Shown piece by piece: positions 1-8,631 of a stretch of DNA of 64,000 nt. Source of the stretch: CAVQMB01 sp963713445 (GTDB lineage Bacteria; Pseudomonadota; Gammaproteobacteria; Competibacterales; Competibacteraceae); NCBI GenBank assembly GCA_963713445.1, contig CAVQMB010000002.1, positions 124,001-188,000 of the forward strand, given 5' to 3'. Under the pieces are notes generated by a model. That model worked only from the letters and a program-made list of their open reading frames with translations, ran no database searches and was not told where the DNA came from. Made by a program: the position numbers and the translations under genes. The first letter of the stretch is position 1. Every line of letters begins with the position of its first letter.

Positions 1-68
1 TGCTGGGCGGACGGCAAGCAACTGGATCAGTATCCTCTCTCCTCATCTGCCAGGTTCACGTGTATCGG

Positions 69-1160
69 ATGTCAGCCAGAAAAATCGCGCTAGCCGAAGA
101 TGCCGTGGGTTCGTCTACGCCCCCGTGCTCGCTGACCGATGACCAGTTGCAGGATTACCTGTTGCAGGGTGTGTCGCGGACTTTCGCGCTGACTATTCCG
201 CAATTGCCGGCCAGCCTCGGCCGGGTTATCGCTAATGCCTATCTGCTGTGCCGGATTGTCGATACCATCGAAGATGAGCCGACGCTGGACGCCGCCGGCA
301 AGAAACGGCTGTGTGTGCGGTTTGCCGACGTGGTCGATGGGGGCTCCACAGCGCCGGCATTTGCGGCCGAGCTGTCACCCATGCTGTCGCGGCAGACGCT
401 GGCGGCAGAGCGGGAACTGGTTGCGCTGACGCCGCGGGTGATCGCGATCACCCGGCGGTTTGATCCGGCGCAGCAGGCCGCCATCAAGCGCTGCGTCCGC
501 ATCATGGCCACTGGCATGGCGGAGTTTCAGCAGACCAGAAGCGTGGCTGGCCTGGCCACGCTAGCCGACATGGACCGTTACTGCTATGTCGTGGCGGGGG
601 TGGTCGGGGAAATGTTGACCAGCCTGTTTTGCCACTATTCGCCGGCGATAGCCCGCCACGAGGATAAACTCATGGTGCTCGCGGTATCGTTCGGTCAGGG
701 CCTGCAGATGACCAATATCCTCAAGGATATCTGGGAGGACCGGGCCCGGGGCAGTTGCTGGCTGCCGCGGTCGCTGTTTGCCGAACACGGTGTTGATCTG
801 GCGCGGCTGGAACCGGGCCAGGCGGGTTTCAGTCGGGGCCTGGACCAGCTCGTGGCCATCGCTCATGGTCACTTGCGCAACGCGCTGTGCTATACCCTGC
901 TCATTCCGCGCAATGAAAAGGGTCTGCGTAATTTCTGTTTGTGGGCCATCGGTATGGCAGTGCTCACGCTGCGTAAGCTCGAGCAGCGGCGCGATTTCGA
1001 TAATGGCCGACAGGTTAAGATCTCACGCCGCAGCGTCAAACTGACCATCCTGCTGACGCGTTGGTCCCGGTCCAGTGACCGGCTTTTGCAGCTGCTGTTC
1101 AACACGGCTGCCAGCGCTCTGCCACACCCCCAAATGCCGCCGGACAATCCGTCCGGCTGA
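69..1160 (+). CDS. Squalene/phytoene synthase family protein (probable squalene synthase)
   Basis: Probably condenses two farnesyl diphosphates to squalene, the substrate of the cyclase encoded next. The 363-residue protein has both aspartate-rich motifs of the all-alpha prenyl synthase family: DTIEDE at about residues 65-70 and TNILKDIWED at about 215-224. The stretch YCYVVAGVVGEM between them resembles eukaryote-type squalene synthases more than HpnC or HpnD. I chose ATG 69; an in-frame GTG at 60 is possible and neither has a strong ribosome site. The next gene is shc, 61 bp downstream on the same strand, which supports squalene over phytoene. A phytoene or dehydrosqualene product cannot be excluded from sequence. 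Confidence 0.85.
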   Translation: MSARKIALAEDAVGSSTPPCSLTDDQLQDYLLQGVSRTFALTIPQLPASLGRVIANAYLLCRIVDTIEDEPTLDAAGKKRLCVRFADVVDGGSTAPAFAAELSPMLSRQTLAAERELVALTPRVIAITRRFDPAQQAAIKRCVRIMATGMAEFQQTRSVAGLATLADMDRYCYVVAGVVGEMLTSLFCHYSPAIARHEDKLMVLAVSFGQGLQMTNILKDIWEDRARGSCWLPRSLFAEHGVDLARLEPGQAGFSRGLDQLVAIAHGHLRNALCYTLLIPRNEKGLRNFCLWAIGMAVLTLRKLEQRRDFDNGRQVKISRRSVKLTILLTRWSRSSDRLLQLLFNTAASALPHPQMPPDNPSG

Positions 1161-1221
1161 CTCCTGCGAATTGGTTCTGGCCGGGTGCTTGTTCAAGGTG
1201 CCGGGTCGGGGAGGTTGTGCG

Positions 1222-3156
1222 ATGTCGATTGCCATGACGTCTGCGGAAAAGCAATCTGCTGGTTCCGCCGACGCCCTGGATCATGCCCTGGGGCGGGCCC
1301 GGGAGGCGCTATGCGCAGCCCAGCATGAGTCCGGTTACTGGTGCTTCGAGCTGGAAGCCGACTGCACTATTCCGGCTGAATATATTCTGATGATGCATTT
1401 CGTTGGTGAGGTCGACCATGGATTGCAGAGCCGGCTGGCGCGCTACCTGCGTGCCCACCAGGGCGGTGACGGTGGCTGGCCACTGTACTATCAGGCCGAT
1501 TTGGAACTGAGCTGCTCGGTCAAGGCCTACTTCGCTCTCAAGCTGGCGGGTGACGATCCCAATGCGCCGCACATGAGCCGGGCGCGAGAAGCCATCCTCG
1601 ATCGGGGTGGTGCCGCCCGGGCCAATGTGTTTACCCGCATTGCCCTGGCCCAGTTCGGGCAGATTCCCTGGCGTGGCGTACCGTTCATGCCGGTGGAGAT
1701 TCTGTTGTTGCCACGCTGGGCGCCGTTTCATCTGAGCAAGGTCTCGTATTGGTCGCGGACCGTGATGGTGCCGCTGCTGGTGCTGTGTTCGGCCCGGGCC
1801 CAGGCCCGTAATCCGAACGGTATCGATGTCGCGGAGTTATTCACCGTGCCGCCGCTGCAGGAGCGGGGATATTTCACGGCCCATTCGGCCATGAACCGTC
1901 TGTTTCTGACGTTGGACCGCTGTGGCCGCTGGCTGGAACCGCTAATGCCCTCCCGGCTGCGTCGTCGTGCCGTGAACTGGGCGGAGGCCTGGGTACTCGA
2001 GCGGCTCAACGGGTTGGGCGGTCTGGGTGCCATCTTTCCAGCCATGGTCAATGCCTATGAGATGCTGCTGCACCTGGGTTATCTACCCGACCATCCGCAG
2101 GTCAGGACCGCCCGTCAGGCGATTGACCGGTTGCTGGTCGACCGTGGTGAAAGCAGCTACTGCCAGCCCTGCGCGTCACCGGTATGGGACACCGGCTTGA
2201 GTTGTCTGGCGCTGCAGGACACCGATCTCGCGGCGACCCGGCCCGCGGTACGGCAGGCGCTGGACTGGCTGCGCGAGCGCCAGTTACTGACGGCGCCGGG
2301 CGACTGGCGGGACGACCATCCGGATCTGCCGGGCGGCGGCTGGCCGTTCCAGTTCGACAACGATTATTACCCCGATCTGGACGACACCAGCGTGGTGGCC
2401 TGGGCCATGGATCAGGATGGTGACCCGCGGTACCGCGAAGCGATCATGCGGGCGGCGCACTGGTTGGTGGGGATGCAATCGCGCACTGGTGGTTTCGCCT
2501 CGTTCGATGCCGACAACGAGCATTACTATCTGAACGAAATTCCATTTGCCGATCACGGTGCGTTGCTGGATCCGCCTACTGCCGATGTGACAGCGCGCTG
2601 CGTTGCCCTGATCAGCCGTGTGCTGAGCCAGGACGCGGCCGGCAAGGCGGCCGTTGAGCGCGGGCTGGCGTATCTCGAAAAGGAACAGGAGGCGGAGGGG
2701 GCCTGGTTTGGCCGTTGGGGTACCAACTACATCTACGGCACCTGGTCGGTGCTGGCGGCATTGGAGCGGGTTGGTTTGCCCAAAGACCACCCGATGATCC
2801 GCAAGGCTGTGGCCTGGTTGCTGGACAAGCAGCGCCCCGATGGTGGCTGGGGCGAGAGCAACGATACCTATCATGATCCGGGCACGGCGGGAGAGGGCCC
2901 AGCCAGCACCGGTTACCACACCGCGTGGGCGGTGCTCGGGTTGCTGGCGGCGGGCGCGGGCGATTGCGAAGCGGTGCGCCGCGGGGTCGATTTTCTTGTG
3001 CGTCAGCAGCGGGAGGACGGGTTCTGGGGTGATCCCTGGTTCAATGCGCCCGGTTTTCCGCGCTTCTTCTATCTCAAGTATCACGGCTACCATCGCCATT
3101 TTCCGTTGTGGGCGCTGGCGCGCTATCGCAAGCTGGTGGACGGGGCAGCACCCTGA
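1222..3156 (+). CDS. shc: Squalene-hopene cyclase
   Basis: Cyclises squalene to hopene/hopanol, the core of bacterial hopanoid membrane lipids. The protein is about 644 residues, the usual family length. The catalytic DxDD motif appears as DLDD at about residues 385-388, and several QW-type repeats are visible (for example GGWPFQFDN, QRPDGGWGES, QQREDGFWGD). The reading frame is open upstream, but ATG 1222 opens the recognisable N-terminus (MSIAMTSAEK) and follows a GGGGAGG-like ribosome site. It lies between the squalene synthase-like gene and an hpnG-like gene, which it overlaps or nearly touches, so the three look like one hopanoid operon. No frameshift is seen. Confidence 0.97.
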   Translation: MSIAMTSAEKQSAGSADALDHALGRAREALCAAQHESGYWCFELEADCTIPAEYILMMHFVGEVDHGLQSRLARYLRAHQGGDGGWPLYYQADLELSCSVKAYFALKLAGDDPNAPHMSRAREAILDRGGAARANVFTRIALAQFGQIPWRGVPFMPVEILLLPRWAPFHLSKVSYWSRTVMVPLLVLCSARAQARNPNGIDVAELFTVPPLQERGYFTAHSAMNRLFLTLDRCGRWLEPLMPSRLRRRAVNWAEAWVLERLNGLGGLGAIFPAMVNAYEMLLHLGYLPDHPQVRTARQAIDRLLVDRGESSYCQPCASPVWDTGLSCLALQDTDLAATRPAVRQALDWLRERQLLTAPGDWRDDHPDLPGGGWPFQFDNDYYPDLDDTSVVAWAMDQDGDPRYREAIMRAAHWLVGMQSRTGGFASFDADNEHYYLNEIPFADHGALLDPPTADVTARCVALISRVLSQDAAGKAAVERGLAYLEKEQEAEGAWFGRWGTNYIYGTWSVLAALERVGLPKDHPMIRKAVAWLLDKQRPDGGWGESNDTYHDPGTAGEGPASTGYHTAWAVLGLLAAGAGDCEAVRRGVDFLVRQQREDGFWGDPWFNAPGFPRFFYLKYHGYHRHFPLWALARYRKLVDGAAP

Positions 3157-3881
3157 CCCGGATCGGGGTGGTGGTCGGATTGCCGGCCGAGGCGCGGATG
3201 CTGTGTCCCCGGCTGCGGTCTGCCGGGCTGCCGCAGCGCATGCCTGCCGGCGGCTGGCTGTGTGTGGCCGGCATCGGCCCGGAGCGCGCCGGCCAAGCGG
3301 CCCGGGCACTGCTGGCGTGTGGCGCCGACGCCTTAGCCAGCTGGGGTAGCGCCGGCGCCCTGGACCCGATCTGCGTACCGGGTGACCTGCTGCTGCCCGC
3401 TGTCGTCGCGGCCGGACCCGGGCAGCCGTGGCTAGCGGTCGATGCAGTCTGGCAGGCCCGTCTACGCCGGGAGCTGCAGCCACACCTGACGGTGCGCACT
3501 GGCGGCCTGGTGCAAAGCCCGGCCGTATTGGGCACCAGTGCCGCCAAGCGCGAGCTGCACCGGCGGACCGGCGCCATGGCCGTCGATATGGAAAGCGCGG
3601 CTGTGGCCGAGATGGCGCACACCGCCGGCGTGCCTTTTGTCGCCCTACGAGCGGTCGCCGACAACGCCACAACGACCTTGCCCCGGGCGGCGCTGGTCGC
3701 GTTGGACCAACGCGGTCAGCTGCTGGCGTGGCGGTTGCTTCAGGCCTTGGTCCGGCGACCGTGGGAGGGGACGATGCTGCTGAAGCTGGGCCGGGATTTC
3801 GCAGCCGCCCGGCGGACCCTGCGCGCGGTCAGCCGGGTGGCCGGGCCAACCCTCGGTCGGCCGCCGCCGACCGCGGTGTGA
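3108..3881 (+). CDS. hpnG: HpnG-like phosphorylase/nucleosidase (hopanoid side chain)
   Basis: A member of the PNP/MTA phosphorylase fold. HpnG proteins remove adenine from adenosylhopane during hopanoid side-chain synthesis. Visible features are the first strand and loop IGVVVGLPAEAR, the glycine-rich GIGPERAGQAA, the SWGSAGAL strand and the nucleoside-binding VDMESAAVAEMA. The function comes mainly from context, because it directly follows shc. The start is unsure: GTG 3108 lies inside shc, while GTG 3168 or 3171 would cut into the first beta strand, so the overlapping start is listed. The stop codon (3879-3881) directly abuts the stop of the convergent downstream gene. A general 5'-methylthioadenosine/S-adenosylhomocysteine nucleosidase is the main alternative. 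Confidence 0.75.
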   Translation: MGAGALSQAGGRGSTLTRIGVVVGLPAEARMLCPRLRSAGLPQRMPAGGWLCVAGIGPERAGQAARALLACGADALASWGSAGALDPICVPGDLLLPAVVAAGPGQPWLAVDAVWQARLRRELQPHLTVRTGGLVQSPAVLGTSAAKRELHRRTGAMAVDMESAAVAEMAHTAGVPFVALRAVADNATTTLPRAALVALDQRGQLLAWRLLQALVRRPWEGTMLLKLGRDFAAARRTLRAVSRVAGPTLGRPPPTAV

Positions 3882-6165
3882 TCACCCGCTGGAACGGATT
3901 CTGGCCGCGGTGTGCCGGACCACCTCGACCAGGCAGGTCTGCGCGCTGGGTCCTTGCGCCAGCGCTGATGTCCCGACATCGCGGGTCAGCACATTCGGAT
4001 TGCCGGATTGTTCGAGGTCATCGGCGCCTTCGGGGTGAAACGGTGCGCCAGTCGCCAGGGTGACCACGCCGGGGCGCACCGCGGTGGTGAGCTGGGCGCC
4101 GGCAAGGCACTGACCACGCTGGTTGAATACCCGCACGGTATCGCCCTCGCCGATGCCACGGGCAGTGGCATCGGCGGGATTAATCCGCAGCGGTTCGAGG
4201 CCGTCGACCTTGCCGGCCTGACTGGTCGCGCCATGCTCCCACTGGCTGTGCAAGCGGGTCGCTGGCTGATTCGACAGCAGGTGCAGCGGAAACCGCCGGG
4301 CCACCGGGCCACCTAACCATTCAGCCGGTTCCAGCCAGCTGGGGTGAGGCGGGCAGTCGCGATGACCCAGCCCGGCGATGGCTGTGGAGAACAGCTCGAT
4401 CCGGCCCGACGGCGTCGGCAGGGCATGGCGTTCGGGATCGGCCCGGAACTCGGCCAGCAGAACCCGCTGGCCGGAACCGGCGAGGCGTTCGTCAAACTCG
4501 AGCACATCCTGGGCCCAGAAAGTGTCGAAATCGGGCAGGGCGCGATGCTCCTGCCGCAACCGTGTGTACAGATGGCGCAGCCAGTCCATGGCGGTACGGC
4601 CCCAGGTGAATTCAGCGGCAACCCCCAACCGCTGGGCCAGGCCGGTGAAGATAGCGTAGTCGTCGCGGGCCCGGCCAACCCGTGGGATTGCCTGCTTCAT
4701 TGCCACCAGCACATTATCCTGCGAGGAACCGCCGATATCATCGCGCTCCAGCGGCGTGGTGGTCGGCAGCACGACGTCGGCATGGCGGGCGGTGGCAGTC
4801 CAGAACGGATCCTGGACGATGATCGTTTCCGGGCGCTGCCAGGCCTTGCGGAGACGGTTGAGGTCCTGGTGGTGGTGGAATGGGTTGCCGCCGGCCCAGT
4901 AGACCAGCCGGATATCGGGATAGGTATGATAGTTGCCGTCATAGCTGAAGCGTCCGCCCGGTTGCTGCAGCATATCGGCGATCCTGGCTACCGGGATGAA
5001 GCGGCGCACCGGGTTCGGCGGCCGCGGCAGGGAAGGTAACCTGATCCGCGGCACGCCGTTGCCGACCGAACCCACCGCGCCATAACCCAGCGCGAATCCA
5101 CCGCCGGGCAAGCCGATCTGCCCGAGTACCGCGGCCAATGCAATCGTCATCCAGTAGGGTTGTTCGCCGTGATCGGCGCGCTGCAGCGACCAACTGGCGT
5201 TGATCAGGGTGCGGTTGGCCGCCATGTCCCGGGCCAGGCCGCGAATCCGCCCGGCCGGCAGGCCGCTTATGGCTGCGGCCCAGGCGGCGGTTTTGGGCTG
5301 ACCGTCGGTACGACCCAGCAGATAGTCCCGGAAGGTTTCGAAACCGGCGCTGTAACGGGCCAGAAAAGCGTCGTCATGGCGGTTCTCGGTGACCAGCGTA
5401 TGGGCCAGTGCCAGCATCACGGCGGTATCGGTGTTGGGCCGCAGCGGCAGCCATTCCGCCGCCAGTTCCGGCGCCAGATCGTCGCGTAACGGCGAGAGGT
5501 TGACGAAACGGCAGCCGTTGCGTTTGGCCGCGCGCAGCCAGCCGCGGACCCGATGGCGTCCCTGGCCGGCGGCATTGACCTGGGCATTCTTCAGCGGGAT
5601 GCCGCCGAAGCAGACCAGCAGCTTGGTGTGCTCGGCGACCACCGGCAGTGAGGTGCTTGAGGCCTGGATATGATCGTAGCTGTGGCCCAGATACCCGCGG
5701 GACAATCACTTCGGCGGCCGCCAGCGAATAGGTGTTGACCGAGCGGGTATAGCCACCGGCCAGACTCATGAAGCGGTGTAATTGGCTCTGCGCATGATGA
5801 AACCGACCGGCGCTGGCCCAGCCGTAGGAACCCGCATAGATTGCGTCATTGCCATAGCTAGCGCGGACTCTTTCCAGTTGCCCGGCGACGAGGTCTAGCG
5901 CCTCGTTCCAACCGACGGCTACGAATGAGTCGCGGCCACGACTGCCAGCGGCGTTACCGGGACCATGCTGCAACCAGCCCTGCCGCACCATAGGCTCACG
6001 TATCCGGTGGGGGTGGTCGACGGCCAGCAGTGAGCGGCCGATCGGTGAGGGATCGGGATCATTCTCCCAAGGCTGGATGGCGACCAGCCGGCCGGCCTCG
6101 GCGGTGACTCGGTAGACGCCCCAGTGGGTCATCGTAAGGATCTGCCGTCTACAGTCAGTGGCCAT
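3882..6165 (-). pseudogene. Molybdopterin S/N-oxide reductase (BisC/DMSO reductase type), frameshifted
   Basis: Encodes a molybdenum bis-MGD enzyme of the DMSO/TMAO/biotin-sulfoxide reductase branch, split by one frameshift near 5695. The first part (from ATG 6165) carries YGW at residues 114-116 and the probable Mo-ligand serine in VNTYSLAAAEV at residue 147, equivalent to Tyr114, Trp116 and Ser147 of Rhodobacter DMSO reductase. The reading then moves by one base, probably one extra base in the run after CCGCGG, to resume as LGHSYDHIQASS and continue for about 600 residues. There is no N-terminal Fe-S cysteine motif and no Tat signal, so the product would be cytoplasmic and BisC-like. The full length would be about 760 residues, normal for the family. 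An FNR-like box lies 50 bp upstream. The break may be real or a sequence error. Confidence 0.85.
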
Positions 6166-6214
6166 TTTGCCGACCCGTGGCATGAATCTGACAAATGCGG
6201 TAGGTTACCGCTAG

Positions 6215-6228
6215 TTGACGTAAATCAA
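6215..6228 (-). promoter_or_regulatory. CRP/FNR-type box upstream of the S/N-oxide reductase
   Basis: TTGAC-GTAA-ATCAA is one mismatch from the FNR/Anr consensus TTGAT-N4-ATCAA. Its centre is about 56 bp upstream of ATG 6165. Placed at -41.5 it would put transcription start near 6180, a short leader before that ATG. Oxygen control of an anaerobic oxide reductase makes sense, but this is inference from sequence match and position. Confidence 0.55.
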
Positions 6229-6380
6229 ACCCCGTCACGGGCATCGGTGATACATTCCATTTCAGAACCTGCCTGGAGCGCGGCGTGGCGTGCTGCGGGT
6301 ATATAGCGCGTTTCGTGATGCAGGTTGCGGCAATGGCGAAGCGATGACAAGGTGGCCAGTGGCAGAGCGAGGTTAGCAGA

Positions 6381-6641
6381 GTGATTCGATACAAAGAAGG
6401 TGCCCGAGGTCTGATTGTGACCATTTATCTGCCGGGTGATGCCGGTGGGCCGTTCGAAGGCCCGATGTATGCTTCTGCAGAACTGGCCAGAGCCGCATAT
6501 CCGGTGGCCACGATATGGGAGCGTGAAGTCGAAACCAGCAGTCTGGGTGAAGCCCTTGGTCTGCTGGCGGGCGTCGAGTTCGAGGATCCGGCCTCGTCGA
6601 CGGTGGCCTATTCGACGGTGCTGACCCGGCTTTGTGTCTGA
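6381..6641 (+). CDS. Small protein of unknown function
   Basis: An open frame of 86 codons with a GTG start preceded by GAGCGAGG about 8 bp upstream. The product is mildly acidic with no membrane segment or signal peptide (start MIRYKEGARGL, end TVLTRLCV). I do not recognise a family. It is divergent from the oxide reductase gene and stands alone. Codon usage looks like the neighbours, with G/C at most third positions, which gives moderate support for translation. Confidence 0.4.
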   Translation: MIRYKEGARGLIVTIYLPGDAGGPFEGPMYASAELARAAYPVATIWEREVETSSLGEALGLLAGVEFEDPASSTVAYSTVLTRLCV

Positions 6642-6842
6642 GTGCGGCGGTGGGGTGGGGTGGTCGCTACAGGGGAAAGCCTGGGGCGATCCATGAGGCT
6701 CGGTAACGACGCGTACGATCGGCTGCTGTCTTTTTGTTAGTTAAATTCTATCACCCTGATAAAAATATAATAAATTTAAACTTTTTAATGTTGGCCGCAT
6801 AGTATTCCCCAACACTGTTCTTACCGTGATCTGGAGAACTGC

Positions 6843-7016
6843 TATGAAAATCGTGAAGGTCAGCGAGTCCCCATCTCGGTCAACGATGCCTTCGTCATGG
6901 CAGCCTGGGCGCAGGATCCGGAGGCCGAAAACGGCACCTTGATACCCGACGGCAACGGTGACTTCAGCGCTGCCATAAGCCACGCCCGAGCAGCCGGCCG
7001 GTCTCCGCAAGATTGA
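6843..7016 (+). pseudogene. Possible small ORF with one frameshift
   Basis: ATG 6843 is preceded by CTGGAG at good spacing and an AT-rich promoter-like tract. The first frame reads MKIVKVSES and soon loses sense. From 6869, one frame over, the reading is open as PISVNDAFVMAAWAQ and runs to TGA 7014-7016, for about 58 residues in total. The switch lies at a CCCC run (6868-6871), so one missing base would join the two parts. No family is recognised. The alternative is that nothing here is translated. Confidence 0.35.
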
Positions 7017-7026
7017 CCCGGGTCAA
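7013..7026 (+). promoter_or_regulatory. CRP/FNR-type perfect palindrome upstream of glgC
   Basis: TTGAC-CCGG-GTCAA is a perfect 5+4+5 palindrome of the CRP/FNR superfamily type, 134 bp before the glgC ATG. It overlaps the end of the preceding small frame. The same half-sites recur at 9828-9841. Confidence 0.45.
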
Positions 7027-7160
7027 GGTGTTGCTCATACAGTAAGCGGTACATTGAACAACGGCTGAACTTTGCACTGGCAATCATTTCAAATAAGCGG
7101 TTGAGTCCGGTAGGTGGCCGGGCCGACTGTTGTAAACGGACTTTGCGAAAGGAGTCATCG

Positions 7161-8138
7161 ATGGATCGACGTGGTGTGATAGCCTTCGTGCTGGCTGGAG
7201 GCCAAGGTAGCAGACTCTATCCCCTGACCGCCGAGCAGCCCAAGCCGGTACTGCCGTTCGTCGGTGGTTACCGGATCATCGACTTCGTGCTCAGCAACCT
7301 TATTAATTCCGGTGTCCGCATCATCTACGTGCTGGTCCAGTACAAGCCGGCGCCGTTGCTTGCCCACCTGAATGCCGTCTGGGGGGCGGATACGCCGGGC
7401 GGGCCGGTACGGGTGCTGCAGCCCGTGGCAGGTGGCGACCGTTTCCGCGGTACCGCCGATGCGGTCCGCAAGTGCATCCACGTGCTCGACCGTCATCAGC
7501 CCGATTTGGTGGCGGTGCTGGCGGCCGATCACATTTATCGGATGGATCTGAATCAGATGCTTGCGTTTCACCGCCACAGCAGGGCTGATGTCAGCCTGGC
7601 CGCGCTGCCAGTGCCTGTGGCTCAGGCTGACCGGTTTGGTATTACCGCAGCCGACGGCGCGCAGCGGGTGAGCGAATTCCAGGAGAAACCGCACCAACCT
7701 CGGGTGATTCCGGATCGTCCCGATTATGCGTATGCCTCACTGGGTAATTACCTGTTCGACGCACGACTGCTGGTCGACGCACTGGGATCAGGGCCAGGGC
7801 AGGCAGCAACTGATTTTGGTGGTCACCTGCTGCCACAACTGGTGGGCAAATATCGCGTCTATGCTTACGATTTTGCAACCAACAGGATTCCCGGTATCCG
7901 CTGTTATGAGGAGCCAGCCTATTGGCGCGATGTCGGTACCATAACGGCTCTGGAGGCCGCCCGGCGGGACAGTCGGGGGGGGCGGCCCCGGTTCGACCTG
8001 GCCAACCGGTATTGGCCTATCCGGCGCGCCGGAACCATCCAAGACCAGGTGCCGGTCCACGCGCGCTCGGAGCCGCTGATGCATGCCGGCCGGTCGCACC
8101 AGTGGCACTCGCCCCGCACCTTCGTGGCGCTGTCGTAA
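7161..8138 (+). CDS. glgC: Glucose-1-phosphate adenylyltransferase-like protein, C-terminal domain missing
   Basis: GlgC makes ADP-glucose for glycogen synthesis. ATG 7161 follows AAAGGAG. The nucleotidyltransferase domain is clear: LAGGQGSRLYPLT (about residues 10-22), KPVLPFVGGYRIIDF, the metal-site AADHIYRMD, EFQEKP, and YEEPAYWRDVGTI near residue 255. The protein has only 325 residues against about 420 for the family. After NRYWPIRRAGTI it ends in an unrelated tail, so the left-handed beta-helix used for oligomerisation and allosteric control is absent. No continuation is found in the other frames before 8300. It may be a decayed gene or a catalytic-domain-only enzyme. Confidence 0.85.
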   Translation: MDRRGVIAFVLAGGQGSRLYPLTAEQPKPVLPFVGGYRIIDFVLSNLINSGVRIIYVLVQYKPAPLLAHLNAVWGADTPGGPVRVLQPVAGGDRFRGTADAVRKCIHVLDRHQPDLVAVLAADHIYRMDLNQMLAFHRHSRADVSLAALPVPVAQADRFGITAADGAQRVSEFQEKPHQPRVIPDRPDYAYASLGNYLFDARLLVDALGSGPGQAATDFGGHLLPQLVGKYRVYAYDFATNRIPGIRCYEEPAYWRDVGTITALEAARRDSRGGRPRFDLANRYWPIRRAGTIQDQVPVHARSEPLMHAGRSHQWHSPRTFVALS

Positions 8139-8233
8139 CCGGGTTTACTGGGCCATGACATGGCGCTCGTGTGGCATGGTCCGAGGAACCGCGTTCTATT
8201 GCTCATAGTCGCAATAGCTAGAGGCCTCTGATG

Positions 8234-8253
8234 GATTCCGCGACGGCGGAATC
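8234..8253 (+). repeat. Perfect hairpin after glgC
   Basis: GATTCCGC-GACG-GCGGAATC forms an 8-bp stem with a 4-nt loop about 95 bp after the glgC stop. No T-run follows, so an intrinsic terminator is only possible. Confidence 0.4.
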
Positions 8254-8308
8254 GTGGCATTGCTGACAGCCGCTGTTCAGCGCTGCAGCACGTTCGGAGG
8301 TTACGATC

Positions 8309-8506
8309 ATGACTACCTTGGCGATCGGTTACGCCATGCTGCCGGACGGCTACTGGGAAAGCGGTCGCCGCGTTCAGGTGCAGCTGCCGATCGACAGTGC
8401 CCGGGTGCCGGCTGTGGTCGTTCAGACACCGTTCTACGATCCGCGCAAAGCCATTCCCAAGGGTCAGGAGGATGCGGTCAGCGGTACCGATGGGCGGGTG
8501 TCATGA
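8309..8506 (+). pseudogene. C-terminal fragment of a GcvT-type aminomethyltransferase
   Basis: The 65-residue frame resembles the end of the C-terminal barrel of the glycine-cleavage T protein/sarcosine oxidase family. The segment before the ATG in the same frame reads SEVTIMTT, like the family's GEVTSGTYSPTL. It continues LAIGYAMLPDGY and ends PAVVVQTPFYDP, like the family's final strand. An in-frame stop at 8264-8266 rules out a longer upstream part. The remnant probably reflects a deletion between glgC and the flavin oxidoreductase. A new small protein using the ATG cannot be excluded. Confidence 0.55.
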
Positions 8507-8631
8507 GGGCGGCGTTGCCAGCGCCGTAGGGAGGTCTTGGGAGGCTGACGAGGCTCGGCCGGGCGGTTTCGGGTAGGCTATGCGGCCGAGCCATCGAACT
8601 AACCCTTTAAGCCTACTTTTTGGAGCGCCCT

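Larger units (their letters stand above)
6642..7160. other. Gene-poor interval with AT-rich promoter-like tract and a broken small ORF
   Basis: Positions 6728-6800 are strikingly AT-rich in a GC-rich window (TAAAAATATAATAAATTT), as expected for a strong promoter. They lie just upstream of the small frame beginning at 6843. A CRP/FNR-like palindrome lies at 7013-7026. No other gene is visible before glgC at 7161. Confidence 0.5.

Noticed and set aside
2284..3672. Long open frame (462 codons) on the minus strand
   Set aside because: It is antisense to shc and the hpnG-like gene, has no recognisable domain, and is explained by high GC at third codon positions.
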